From Burkholderia cepacia (lineage in GTDB: Bacteria > Pseudomonadota > Gammaproteobacteria > Burkholderiales > Burkholderiaceae), in contig NZ_LDWR01000069.1 in assembly GCF_001039005.1 (NCBI RefSeq), positions 1 through 64,000 on the forward strand: DNA of 64,000 bases, in the 5' to 3' direction. Both the position numbers and the translations under genes were made by a program. Below the pieces are notes generated by a model, which worked only from the letters and a program-made list of their open reading frames with translations, searched no databases and had not been told where the DNA came from. This document shows positions 17,301 through 26,314 of this stretch, in pieces (position 1 is the stretch's first letter; each line of letters opens with the position of its first letter).

Positions 17301-18236
17301 TCATGCTCCACGCGCGCGTGAATCGGGGACTGGCCGCGCCGAGCCGCTTACTTCCTCTGGCACCACACGTCCGGAGCTATACATGCATGGGATCTGCTGT
17401 GCAAGATCTCGCCAATCGCGACCGAACAACTTATCCATATCGAGTCCAACGTAATGCACAATCGACGAACGTTCGGATGGGATACTTCTGAGGTAACGCC
17501 CAACGAACATCGGCGCTAACTCTGGTATTCCGAGATCCGATACTCCTCCCCTTCGAACCCTCTCATGAAACCATCGCTGGAATACGATCATCTGATTTGC
17601 GATCTCATCGCAAATAGGACTAGACGGCGCCGTATGCAAGGGCGTCGCACAATGGTAGCAAAATGAAGTCTCCCATGTCGCCACTTGACCTGGCCTGCAT
17701 GGGAATTTCCAAGTTAAATCGACCCTCCTCCCGCAATGCACACAAGCGTCGAATAATGGGCAACGATGGATTTCGCATACAAAGCTATACGCGAACCTCC
17801 ACGAGATTCTGAAGTGAGATATTTCATCCCCCTTCAAACAAGCCGGACAATATCTATATATTGGGCGAGATTCATAAAAATCGTTAATCAAGCAAGAAAA
17901 TCTCGTGTTCCCTAGAATGGTGTGATCGAGGTACGTCGCCTCATCGAGGTCCTCCATATTGCACATCGTAGTCGAGGCGATCCTCAGTAGAATAGGCCGG
18001 CCGATCGGATAGAAATCAAGAGCTGACGCGGGAGCTTCGATTCCCCACCTACGGATCAAACTGCCCGGCTTGATCCCATGATGCATGCATACGCGGTGAA
18101 CCCACCCGCTTAACGCTTCATCTGGCATGATAGAAGGGGATCCTATCAACCGGGGGGCTGGATAGACGTCAATCTTTACGTTTCTACCCCATAATGCGAA
18201 AGTTTGATGACGCAGCTTATAAATTCGATTAGTCAA
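17301..18236 (-). CDS. tniQ: TniQ family target-selection protein (second copy)
   Basis: A 311-residue TniQ protein: N-terminal PDEALSGWVHRVCMHHGIKP, then zinc-binding pairs in YRYCPACLKGDE, RCPLFDACVHCG and SFCYHCATPL. TniQ/TnsD proteins bind the target DNA or a guide complex and recruit TnsC. Its start overlaps the end of the other tniQ gene by 8 bp. At 311 residues it is shorter than TnsD of Tn7 (about 500), lacking the long C-terminal DNA-binding part. Confidence 0.88.
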   Translation of the reverse strand: MTNRIYKLRHQTFALWGRNVKIDVYPAPRLIGSPSIMPDEALSGWVHRVCMHHGIKPGSLIRRWGIEAPASALDFYPIGRPILLRIASTTMCNMEDLDEATYLDHTILGNTRFSCLINDFYESRPIYRYCPACLKGDEISHFRISWRFAYSFVCEIHRCPLFDACVHCGRRVDLTWKFPCRPGQVATWETSFCYHCATPLHTAPSSPICDEIANQMIVFQRWFHERVRRGGVSDLGIPELAPMFVGRYLRSIPSERSSIVHYVGLDMDKLFGRDWRDLAQQIPCMYSSGRVVPEEVSGSARPVPDSRARGA

Positions 18237-19233
18237 ATGGCAACTCCTTTTGATTTAGGCAAATTTTCAGAGAATTATTTCTCGCTTTTTGAGTTACATA
18301 CGAACGCACATAATTTACAAAAGCACCTCGCATATCAATTACGTCGCTACGACTTGTTAGTGTGACAATTTGTGCCCACACTGCCCTAAGCACTCTATCG
18401 ACCATTTCGGCATCTCGACGACTACGCGTTCGATGCAATCGATCTAATCGACAAAAGAATGACCCCGGCCAATCGCGCATAATTTGCACCGCTTCGTCAC
18501 AGACGGAAATCGCTCGAATTTTACTCATCGTGCTTTGGCCGCGCGTTGGAACACCTGCAACGAGCGTAGGGAAGGTTGCACCGAAGAACCAGAAGTATCG
18601 TAAAGTAGACAACAAATTGGTTTGGGCAGAAATTCTGTTCACCACATCGATTTCCGACAATAAATTCGATCCAGCGCCCCTCCAAATATCATTCTGAATA
18701 TCGCACGCAATCTCGATCGCACCGCAAGATACGAGTACCGGCTTTATGGATCGATAGTCGTGACCACATCGACACTGACACACTTTGTTTCGTCGAATAC
18801 TAACCAGCAACCCACATCGCGGACATCTATCGACGAGCATGGTCCTATGGCATGGGCAACAACAGACCAACGCAACGTCCCATATCGCTTTCGAGTACGG
18901 AGCTTCATCAAGGCAAACCGGGCAAAGTGCCGAACACGAACGCACCACATGCGGTCTTCTAGGTATCCACCATTCGCCTATCATGTTTTCATCTATACCA
19001 TCACGTAATCGCCAGTACCCGGAAAGTCCGCAAACAGAAGCTGGATCAGATCGACAGAAATCTGCAAGGTCGCCTGCCTTTTCGAAAGTGAATCTGGATT
19101 TGCTACCAAACACCACTTGAAGAAGATGCTGCGCTGACCACCCCAAGTTCACCTCGGAAATGCGCAACATATATCCGCCAACAGATTCGTCACAATATGG
19201 GGTGACAGAGAAAAATGGTGTGGGACCTAGCAT
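18229..19233 (-). CDS. tniQ: TniQ family target-selection protein (first copy)
   Basis: A 334-residue TniQ protein, starting MLGPTPFFSVTPYCDESVGG. Zinc-binding cysteine groups are ALCPVCLDE, CCPCHRTM, DRCPRCG and CQCRCG. The start at 19233 was chosen over the ATG at 19254 because GAGG lies eight bases ahead of it; the upper ATG directly abuts the tnsC stop and has no ribosome site. It differs clearly in sequence from the downstream tniQ, so the two probably serve distinct target pathways, as in Tn7-like elements with paired TniQ proteins. Confidence 0.88.
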   Translation of the reverse strand: MLGPTPFFSVTPYCDESVGGYMLRISEVNLGWSAQHLLQVVFGSKSRFTFEKAGDLADFCRSDPASVCGLSGYWRLRDGIDENMIGEWWIPRRPHVVRSCSALCPVCLDEAPYSKAIWDVALVCCCPCHRTMLVDRCPRCGLLVSIRRNKVCQCRCGHDYRSIKPVLVSCGAIEIACDIQNDIWRGAGSNLLSEIDVVNRISAQTNLLSTLRYFWFFGATFPTLVAGVPTRGQSTMSKIRAISVCDEAVQIMRDWPGSFFCRLDRLHRTRSRRDAEMVDRVLRAVWAQIVTLTSRSDVIDMRGAFVNYVRSYVTQKARNNSLKICLNQKELPFD

Positions 19234-19254
19234 CACGGTTACCTCACGATGCAT

Positions 19255-20193
19255 TCAAAGTGACATTACGTATCTTGCTCTTTCAAAGTTATCAGACGTA
19301 ATTAACTGTCTACCATCTGCGCAAGCTAAGCGCACGCATTCGCTCAAATAGGACTTTAAAATTCTAAAATTTCCATGTGTAATCTGATGAATACAGCCGG
19401 CTCGCGCGGCTTCCCCGAGGCCGGACTTCTGCTCCATCGGCAGCGCCTCGTCGATCACATCAAGTAGAACTTTCCACGTGTCGTCATATTTGTACTCTGT
19501 GAGTCGGATGGTTCCCGGCCATCGACTTTTAAATTGCTTATCTGCATCAAACAAATCTCCCAAGCTTGGTCTACCGCTCCAAACGAACGGCAATTTACAT
19601 TTATCATAAAGATTTTTGGCGACATCACCCAATTCACCACCCAGCCGCTCTTTATTCCTTCGAGATCCAGACGAAGGAATAAAATGATGAGCCTCATCGA
19701 TCATGATTATCTTAACAGAGCACTCGATTAATGCTTTAAGTAATATCGGAGTCAGTTTTTTTAGCGGTATGTCATCGCGAACAGATCGATACCCGAGTGC
19801 CGTCAGCAAATCAGCGACCAGCTGACGCGGAGTCGGCGTGGCAAAAAACTCCATCGCCAGGACGGGGCAAAAAGTACGCAACGCCGTCTCTTCGATTGGA
19901 TAACGCTTAATAAAATATTCACTAATGAAACTCTTTCCCGTCCCTCCATCACCGATTATGCATAGCCCCCCGGGACAGGATAGTGCCTCTGAGCGCTGCA
20001 TTAAAGATTCAATGGTCGCTTCAGCCTGCTCGAACTCCGCAGTTCTAATCAGCATCGCCTCTACGTACTTTGCACGTTCAAATGGACTTCCGGCCAACGC
20101 CTCCATACGCACTTCATGTGGCGACTTCTTCACTTCCTTATTAAAAACGAAAGGCGGTTCGAATAAAGTTCGTTCGCGCTCGATGACGTCCAT
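19255..20193 (-). CDS. tnsC: TnsC/TniB-type AAA+ ATPase
   Basis: A 312-residue AAA+ protein: Walker A GDGGTGKSF, Walker B KIIMIDEAHHF, and sensor region LPFVWSGRPSLGDLF. TnsC links the target-bound TniQ to the transposase and gives target immunity. GGAGG lies eight bases before the ATG. The gap to tnsB is 44 bp. Confidence 0.92.
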   Translation of the reverse strand: MDVIERERTLFEPPFVFNKEVKKSPHEVRMEALAGSPFERAKYVEAMLIRTAEFEQAEATIESLMQRSEALSCPGGLCIIGDGGTGKSFISEYFIKRYPIEETALRTFCPVLAMEFFATPTPRQLVADLLTALGYRSVRDDIPLKKLTPILLKALIECSVKIIMIDEAHHFIPSSGSRRNKERLGGELGDVAKNLYDKCKLPFVWSGRPSLGDLFDADKQFKSRWPGTIRLTEYKYDDTWKVLLDVIDEALPMEQKSGLGEAARAGCIHQITHGNFRILKSYLSECVRLACADGRQLITSDNFERARYVMSL

Positions 20194-20237
20194 TGAGCAA
20201 TCCTCCGCATGCTGACATTAGGCCCGCACCGCGATCA

Positions 20238-22226
20238 TCAGATAATATCCCAACGCGGCCGTCGAATATCGGAAATTGAACTAACAACTTCGGTCGTCGA
20301 ATCGGATCGAGCTCTGGAAGGTGCTAATGGATCGAGAATTGTTCTACCCTCGCCACTCAAAGTAGCCTGAGAGTTGATACCTGCAAGGCGAGCCAGCGTC
20401 GTCTTTGATCTTGTATTCTTCGCTGCCAACTCATCTCTAACTCTCGCGTGGATTTCCGCCTTTACTGAAACCAGCCCGTCTATCGATGATTTTTTATATT
20501 TTTCTCGGCAAATTTTTTTCATCCATCTATGCTGAAATAGTGAAAGTCCGTTCGCATAGTCCGGCCGCGTATTTGGAATCGGGATATTCTTGTTATTCCG
20601 AGGATCCAGCACGTATGCAACCCCCATATCGTTCGCCGGAACTGAAAATGTAACGACCGCACCTGGACCGAGATCCTTCATCAAATCGCGCAAATAGCTA
20701 TCCGAATACGTCATATTTTCATATCGCAGACCGACGTTCGAGAGGTGACTGGAAGCCACGTTGCCGAGGACTACTTCCAGTTGATCTAGATTAGCTGGTA
20801 AACTGGGAGGTGCAGTAATAATCCCCTCGTTCCATAGATCAATAGGACGAGCACCGGATCTACTGTTGGGGAATACGTTGTGGAAATCTGCAGCCCACTT
20901 GTGAAGCAGATATACAAGAACTGAAAATCGTATCACCGCGGTTCCAGACGAATCGTAATCCATACGGTTCGCAAGACAACGGAACGTTTTTCCTGGCAGA
21001 CTCTCAAGAAATGTTGTTTCGACAGTTCCAAAGAATCTTTCGATTGATGCTTTGTGCCATGGGGTTCTGACTTCGCAATACTGGTATTCAGCACCAAGGC
21101 TTCGTATGGCCATCCGGTATCGAAGTGAGCGATAGTCCGATCCGCGGTCGGAAACATATGTCGCAGCGAGTCCGGACGACAACCAAGGATTCTCTATATC
21201 CGGCCACTTGAGCGTCGCTAGATGGTGACCTTCCAATGAATGTCGAAGTAGCCCGAATGTACTTTGTAGACTGGGGGGAGAAAAGGTTAGATACAGGCCG
21301 AGTAGCACTCCAGAAAACCGATCTTTCATTGCCGATAGCCACGGTTTACCTAGTGGTAGATATGACTCGTCATCGATAACAAACAGGTTGAGCGGCGTAT
21401 GGTCGGACTCGGCGTAATCCAACGGGTGACTCGCTGGCAGATGCCCTTCGATCATGGTGTAGCGCCGCTTCGCAACCTGAGCTCCGAATCGGGCCATATC
21501 TACTTCATACTTTGGGCGCTCGTCGATGCGGCGCACGTATGTTCGGTATGAGATGGGTACAAGAGGATCGAGCGAGTCCGACAATCGCTCGCGATTCTCT
21601 GTCTCGAGGTTCGACCGGTACCACCGGTACGCGCTCGTCCTTGACGGCCTCGTCGGCAATAAGTAATGGTCGTCGATTGATGTTTGGATAATATCTTCAT
21701 GGTCAGGCCCCGTCGACTTCCGGCGAGATTTCGTGGCGAAGCCTGACACAACGGACGCGATGTCCCGACCGGAACCCTCGAACTTGCTCATCCATTTTCC
21801 TACCGTCGAAGGAGCGGGCGGCTTTTCCAAGTCTCCCAATTTTTTGGCGATTTCACGGAGCACCGCGCGCATTTGCGTACGCTGCCCACACGTTATACCT
21901 CGGCGATTCAGTTCGCCCATGTAAAATGCCTTTTTATCAGCATCTTCTTGCCACCTTTCAGCTAACTGGGTGATATTTTTATCATTATTTGTATCCAGAT
22001 CTGACTTTCCCTCCTCGTAGAGTAAATGTGTGGGCGTCGACGTCGCCTCTACTATGCAGATTTTTCGCGATCGAAATTCGCCCCAGAATTCAATCTCGGT
22101 GACTTGAATAACGGCCTGCGTTAGGACGTCTCTAAAGTAGAAAATGCCTGTAGCGCGTGAGATGTATTCACATACCGCCCCTTTCCATTTGATAACCAGT
22201 CCTTTCGCTATGATGAAATTTCTCAT
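20238..22226 (-). CDS. tnsB: TnsB-type DDE transposase
   Basis: A 662-residue transposase of the Mu/Tn7 integrase group. The catalytic core shows the first aspartate region ESDHTPLNLFVID, the second aspartate in YVSDRGSDY and the glutamate in KASIERFFGTVE. The N-terminal part is basic and helical, as expected for end-binding domains. It binds the transposon ends and joins them to target DNA. The tnsA stop and tnsB start overlap as TAATG, so translation is coupled. Confidence 0.93.
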   Translation of the reverse strand: MRNFIIAKGLVIKWKGAVCEYISRATGIFYFRDVLTQAVIQVTEIEFWGEFRSRKICIVEATSTPTHLLYEEGKSDLDTNNDKNITQLAERWQEDADKKAFYMGELNRRGITCGQRTQMRAVLREIAKKLGDLEKPPAPSTVGKWMSKFEGSGRDIASVVSGFATKSRRKSTGPDHEDIIQTSIDDHYLLPTRPSRTSAYRWYRSNLETENRERLSDSLDPLVPISYRTYVRRIDERPKYEVDMARFGAQVAKRRYTMIEGHLPASHPLDYAESDHTPLNLFVIDDESYLPLGKPWLSAMKDRFSGVLLGLYLTFSPPSLQSTFGLLRHSLEGHHLATLKWPDIENPWLSSGLAATYVSDRGSDYRSLRYRMAIRSLGAEYQYCEVRTPWHKASIERFFGTVETTFLESLPGKTFRCLANRMDYDSSGTAVIRFSVLVYLLHKWAADFHNVFPNSRSGARPIDLWNEGIITAPPSLPANLDQLEVVLGNVASSHLSNVGLRYENMTYSDSYLRDLMKDLGPGAVVTFSVPANDMGVAYVLDPRNNKNIPIPNTRPDYANGLSLFQHRWMKKICREKYKKSSIDGLVSVKAEIHARVRDELAAKNTRSKTTLARLAGINSQATLSGEGRTILDPLAPSRARSDSTTEVVSSISDIRRPRWDII

Positions 22227-23233
22227 TACGCTCTCCTTCTTCGCTGCAGATTGCTCGGAGAGCGTGTTCGGTTTCGAGCAGTTCGTCGGGAGCTAGAGTT
22301 TCGAAGTACATCGTCGGGTTCGTAGATACGACTTTTGCTCTTTTCGCTCGGAAAACCTCCAACAATTGATGGTCCTTCAGAAGTACGGCCTCGTTGTCCA
22401 TCAATCTTCGCAAGCTCCAACATTCGTTGATCCTGCGGTCGATGGCCCATAGCGAGTTGTGCCAAAAGAGGATAAAACCGACCCGAATTGATAAGCGTCT
22501 CAAACGCAAGCCCCTTGTTGTCGGATGTGGGTGTCGTCACGCTGGATCGGAGTGTGACTGTCTGGTCCCAATCGATAGTCAGATATCGCCTCGCGACCAT
22601 CGTGTAGATCTCTCGGATGCTCACCTCGCAACACTCAGTCAGTTCGCTGATAGATAGCGCACCGTCCGAGAGGCGTTGGAGAACGGTACCGCTGCGCTGC
22701 TCGTCGAGTACACCGCTGATGTACCGACGCATCAGCATGACGTTCTCAACTCGCTCTTTCTTGGAAAGAATCTGTTCATCCGTAAGGAATTCTAATCTTT
22801 TTCCGTTGATCCGCAGCTTTCGTGCTATTTCTGCGTATCTGCACAAGTTGTCGTCTCGGACGAGGATAGCTAGCGGCTTCACCTCGACGTAGTATTCGCC
22901 GCTGCTGCACCGTACAAATAGATCCGGGTAGTACCGGCGTGGCACCCCATCCAGTACATACTGCAACTCATCCGGTTGGGATGCCATCCACTCGACGTCC
23001 CGTGACATCGCCAAAGTTGCGTAACAAACTCGCTCCAGATACGACTCCCACTCGAGCGCATATGGCGCCCGACCTGGTAGGTCGAACCCTCCGACGATTC
23101 GATGTGGCACCACGGAAATGATCGACCGCGCTGGTTGCTTGTTTTTCTCGTCAGCGGGCAAAGCATTGAGATCGTCCCACTCGGCACTATCGTGGTCGCG
23201 CGATGCTGGCCTGCGCCTGGCTGCAAATGGCAT
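22226..23233 (-). CDS. tnsA: TnsA-type endonuclease
   Basis: A 335-residue protein. The nuclease core shows LEWESYLER, the metal-binding aspartate in YYPDLFV and the EVK in YYVEVKP, as in the restriction-enzyme-like TnsA. It cuts the 5' ends of the element, which makes the movement cut and paste. The start MPFAARRRPAS (23233) has GGAG seven bases ahead; an ATG at 23329 would add 32 residues without homology. The C-terminal 40 residues are basic and may contact TnsB or TnsC. Confidence 0.88.
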   Translation of the reverse strand: MPFAARRRPASRDHDSAEWDDLNALPADEKNKQPARSIISVVPHRIVGGFDLPGRAPYALEWESYLERVCYATLAMSRDVEWMASQPDELQYVLDGVPRRYYPDLFVRCSSGEYYVEVKPLAILVRDDNLCRYAEIARKLRINGKRLEFLTDEQILSKKERVENVMLMRRYISGVLDEQRSGTVLQRLSDGALSISELTECCEVSIREIYTMVARRYLTIDWDQTVTLRSSVTTPTSDNKGLAFETLINSGRFYPLLAQLAMGHRPQDQRMLELAKIDGQRGRTSEGPSIVGGFPSEKSKSRIYEPDDVLRNSSSRRTARNRTRSPSNLQRRRRA

Positions 23234-23416
23234 ATCTCTGCTCCATTTATGGGAGCACGGAGTTCCATTTCCTTCGCTCCCGTATTTTTGAGCAAAAAGA
23301 GCCCTTGACGTGCGTACCAGCGAGGCCACATACTGAAAACTCTCACGTGCTCAGTGCGGCATTGCTGGGTACACACGGCGGGGGGACTCGAAAGGGTCTT
23401 TCTCGCCGTTTCTCGT

Positions 23417-23824
23417 TTACATGGACTCCTCCGTGGTGACCGGGGCGTCGCTATCTGCGACGGCCTTCAATATCGACGAAAGACATCTGAGTTGGGTTGC
23501 AGACAGCATGGGGACTGCTGCAAGAATTTCGCTTCCCTCTTGCGGCCAATCCGGTGGTGCTCGATGGTCCACATAGGATTGGAGGCCATGAACAAACGCC
23601 AACCGATGTAATTGCCGCCGCTCCTCTGCTGTCGCACCGATAGCATCCAGCAGACGGTTCATCACCTCCGACGACGGGGGGTTCCGGCGACCAGTCTCAA
23701 GGGAGGCGAGGTACGACGGGTCCATGCCACTTCGATGAGCGACAGTCTTCTGCCGCTGCCCGCTGCGACGGCGGATTGCAGTGAGGTAGTCAGCGAACGA
23801 TATCTGCGTTCGTGCAACGAGCAT
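23417..23824 (-). CDS. XRE family transcriptional regulator
   Basis: A helix-turn-helix protein of 135 residues from the ATG at 23824 (MLVARTQISFADYL). The HTH is SGQRQKTVAHRSGMDPSYLA followed by SLETGRRNPPS, then EVMNRLLDAIGATAEERRQL, typical of the XRE/MmyB-like group. An upper ATG at 23872 is possible; neither has a strong ribosome site. It is co-directional with tnsA, 183 bp upstream of it, and may control the transposition genes. Confidence 0.8.
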   Translation of the reverse strand: MLVARTQISFADYLTAIRRRSGQRQKTVAHRSGMDPSYLASLETGRRNPPSSEVMNRLLDAIGATAEERRQLHRLAFVHGLQSYVDHRAPPDWPQEGSEILAAVPMLSATQLRCLSSILKAVADSDAPVTTEESM

Positions 23825-24022
23825 AAATGAACTCGCTTTTGACAATTTCGAATACGTTATCTCAGCGGCCATTCGACGTCAAACACTACGACAAATACTA
23901 CAATTCAAAAAAATATCTGTTTTTTTATCCACCGAAATCCACTCGCCTTTATAAATGTTGAAAAGATATATTTACCTGCACTTTTCATCAGAAACCGTAG
24001 ATACCGACGCGTCGAACATGGC

Positions 24023-24410
24023 ATGGCACTCAACTCCACGCCGAGCCAATTTCTTGAAAGCGCGGCTTTTTGGGGTACGATTGACCCGCGACCTTGCCAG
24101 GTGGAGTGGCGTCAACTTTCCACGTCCGTTAAGTCATACAACAGCTGCGTGATCGCCCGTAACCATTGCTTTTGGGTTCACAGGCCATGGCCAGTGCTTC
24201 GCGAAAGGCAATTTTCTGCAAATCGGTCTAGCCGCCTTTGGGCTAGATGCGGTATCGTTGAATGGCACGGAAGCTACCCGTCAACACCAAGTGACCTTCC
24301 CCATGGCTGCCATCAGTATTCGTTACTGGCATGAACTGATCCGATCGTTCGGGATCGGCAGCCTTGCATTCGCACGCCTCGTGCGAAATTCGATGCGAAC
24401 TGACTGCTGA
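24023..24410 (+). pseudogene. Possible frameshifted gene of unknown function
   Basis: Two adjoining open stretches in different frames look protein-like: MALNSTPSQFLESAAFWGTI onward from 24023, and a frame open from 24153 to the stop at 24408-24410 with FGFTGHGQCFAKGNFLQIGL and WHELIRSFGIGSLAFARLV. The second has no ATG, GTG or TTG start before its middle, so it may need the first stretch and a one-base shift near 24150. No family recognised. Confidence 0.3.
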
Positions 24411-24495
24411 GTTCTCAGCATCAAACCAAATCGCGACCTAGGCGGTTTGGATGTCGCGGCTACCAGGCCGCTACGTCGCATTTGGAGAATCCGTC

Positions 24496-25689
24496 ATGTC
24501 GGTCTCGAAACAACATGCCGAATGTCCAGCAGGATTTGCCCCACTTGGTGATCTATCAACCATCCAGTGTCGCGATTCGTGGCGGCTACTCGTTCCACTG
24601 AGCACGCACGACGAGCTTGCTACGATCCGAAAGACTCAGCGAACGGCCTCTGAGCCAACGCAGTCGCCGGTGGGCTCCGAATTGAAGCTCGCGGCAAAGT
24701 CGATAGCAAACAAGCCTTCACGTCGACCCAGGGCACGGCATGTCCATATATTCTCGCCAGATGCACTTGAGCAAGCAAACGCTGCTCTGGACGGCACCGA
24801 CGCGAGTCAACAGCAGTACGCACGACCGCTGCTTGAGAAGGCCGGCAGCAACGAAGGCTGTCGAAAGCTTCCCGATATTCAGAAGGCACTGAAGAGACTT
24901 GATGTTGCACGCAAAAGCTTCACAAACCTGAGTGAGCCCATTGGAAAACTGATGGTCGATCTCATGCTTGCAAGTGCCATGCGTAGCAAAGAGTTTCGCA
25001 TTCGCCCCATTCTGCTCATGGGCGAACCCGGCGTTGGTAAAACGCATCTCGCGTCCAAGCTCGCCGAGGCGCTCGCGGTGCCAATGCGAAAGTGGTCCGC
25101 TGGAAGCGCACAGGCGAGCTTCCAACTCGTGGGCGGGGACAGTGGATGGCGCCAAGCTCGGCCCGGGGCAATATTCGAAGTCCTTGCCAAAGGAGATTCG
25201 GCAGCTCCGGTTCTGATACTCGACGAAGTAGACAAGATCGGAAGCGGTAGCAACTACCCTGTCGTTCCTGTATTGCTTGACCTCCTTGAGGCAGATACGG
25301 CTAGAGCGTTCCACGACGCGTTCCTTCGCATGGAATTTGATGCAAGCCGAATGATCATTGTACTCACGGCGAATGATCTTGATAGGGTACCGCCCCCTCT
25401 TCTAAGTCGTGCCGAGGTGTTCGATATCCCAACACCTGATCCGGAACAGCGAATGCAGATCATTCTTGCGAAGATCCAGCACTTGCGAAGATCGACAGGG
25501 AAGCATATACAACTCGAAGAAGATGGCGCAACGGGCCTTGCGGAGCGCACCGACCTCGATCTACGCCAACTTCATCGCATTGTGATCGATGCATTCGCGA
25601 TTGCGCTAGCGACGGGAAAAGGCATTGCCATGCCGGTGCTACCCCCCCCTACTAAGCGACAACCAATCGGGTTCACGCGTCACGGATAG
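24496..25689 (+). CDS. Lon-like AAA+ ATPase without protease domain
   Basis: A 397-residue protein. Residues about 140-350 are a Lon-type AAA+ module: Walker A GEPGVGKTH (176-184), Walker B VLILDEVDK (D243, E244), sensor IIVLTANDLDRVPPPLLSRA with arginine finger, and a small helical lid. The Ser-Lys protease domain of Lon is absent, and the first 130 residues do not resemble the Lon N-domain. The start (24496) has GGAG eight bases ahead. It probably acts as an unfoldase or remodelling ATPase; substrate unknown. It is divergent from the Tn7-like genes and may be cargo of that element. Confidence 0.8.
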   Translation: MSVSKQHAECPAGFAPLGDLSTIQCRDSWRLLVPLSTHDELATIRKTQRTASEPTQSPVGSELKLAAKSIANKPSRRPRARHVHIFSPDALEQANAALDGTDASQQQYARPLLEKAGSNEGCRKLPDIQKALKRLDVARKSFTNLSEPIGKLMVDLMLASAMRSKEFRIRPILLMGEPGVGKTHLASKLAEALAVPMRKWSAGSAQASFQLVGGDSGWRQARPGAIFEVLAKGDSAAPVLILDEVDKIGSGSNYPVVPVLLDLLEADTARAFHDAFLRMEFDASRMIIVLTANDLDRVPPPLLSRAEVFDIPTPDPEQRMQIILAKIQHLRRSTGKHIQLEEDGATGLAERTDLDLRQLHRIVIDAFAIALATGKGIAMPVLPPPTKRQPIGFTRHG

Positions 25690-25699
25690 CCGCTCAGTC

Positions 25700-25861
25700 A
25701 TGGAAGAGGTAACGACCCACTTCGCAATGGCGGACGATCTGAGCATCCCTGTCGAGACGCAAGGATGCAGACAGGTTCCGATTCTCGGATTGCTTCTGCT
25801 GCTTGAATTGGGGCGTGCTCGTACGGCTGCCGGTGGCAAACTTGTCACGGTACTGCAATAA
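25700..25861 (+). CDS. Small hypothetical ORF after the AAA+ gene
   Basis: A 53-residue frame (MEEVTTHFAMADDLSIPVET) beginning 11 bases after the stop of the AAA+ gene in the same direction. It contains a short hydrophobic stretch (PILGLLLLLELG). No strong ribosome site and no family match, so it may be chance. Confidence 0.25.
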   Translation: MEEVTTHFAMADDLSIPVETQGCRQVPILGLLLLLELGRARTAAGGKLVTVLQ

Positions 25862-26237
25862 CCAGAGCACGGTACGGCGTCAGTGCGTGAGTTGCATCGC
25901 ACACAGCCAGTGTGCGCTCCACTTGTCGAGTTCGTGGTCACCTGCCCCATCAGTAGGGCCAATGGGCTTCTAGCACAGTCCCTTTAAACCAGTTCCTGGA
26001 AAGCGACAGGAGCAACCGCTGTTGTCCGCTGTTCCGCCGCAAGTTCTGCCGGCGAACGATAGTTCGGTGCACGCTCCTTGTAGACCACTGATTGGCGTTC
26101 TGTCGTGCACGCGTCCAGGATCCCTGCCTCATTCCGGCCAGAGGCTCTCGTCTTTAAAACGGAGCCTCAAACATCTCCGTATCAGTCAGGTACAACAGTA
26201 ATAGCGTTTCGCCAGAACGCCCCGGCATTGCGTTTTC
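25862..26237. other. Intergenic region, decayed
   Basis: About 375 bp. On the minus strand at 25985-26070 a short open stretch ends YRSPAELAAEQRTTAVAPV, faintly like the end of a transposase; too short to name. Otherwise nothing recognised. Confidence 0.4.
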
Positions 26238-26244
26238 AAAAAAA

Positions 26245-26265
26245 AGGGCAGCGAATCGCCGCCCT
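26245..26265 (-). terminator. Intrinsic terminator of the peptide gene
   Basis: On the minus strand a hairpin with stem AGGGC-x-GCG / CGC-x-GCCCT and a three-base loop (26245-26265) is followed at once by eight T residues. It begins 49 bp after the stop of the small peptide gene and is well placed to end its transcript. Confidence 0.85.
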
Positions 26266-26314
26266 CAATATACATCTATCGATCTATTTGAATCCTGGGT
26301 TCAACGCCCCCGAG

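Larger units (their letters stand above)
17226..23824. mobile_element. Tn7-like transposition module
   Basis: Five consecutive minus-strand genes in the order tnsA, tnsB, tnsC, tniQ, tniQ, tightly spaced or overlapping, with an XRE gene upstream. This is the core set of a Tn7-like element that moves by cut and paste (TnsA plus TnsB), with TnsC and TniQ choosing the target. No tnsE and no CRISPR-Cas genes are present. I could not see the terminal TnsB-binding repeats, so the limits given are only those of the genes and the flanking hairpin. Confidence 0.75.
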
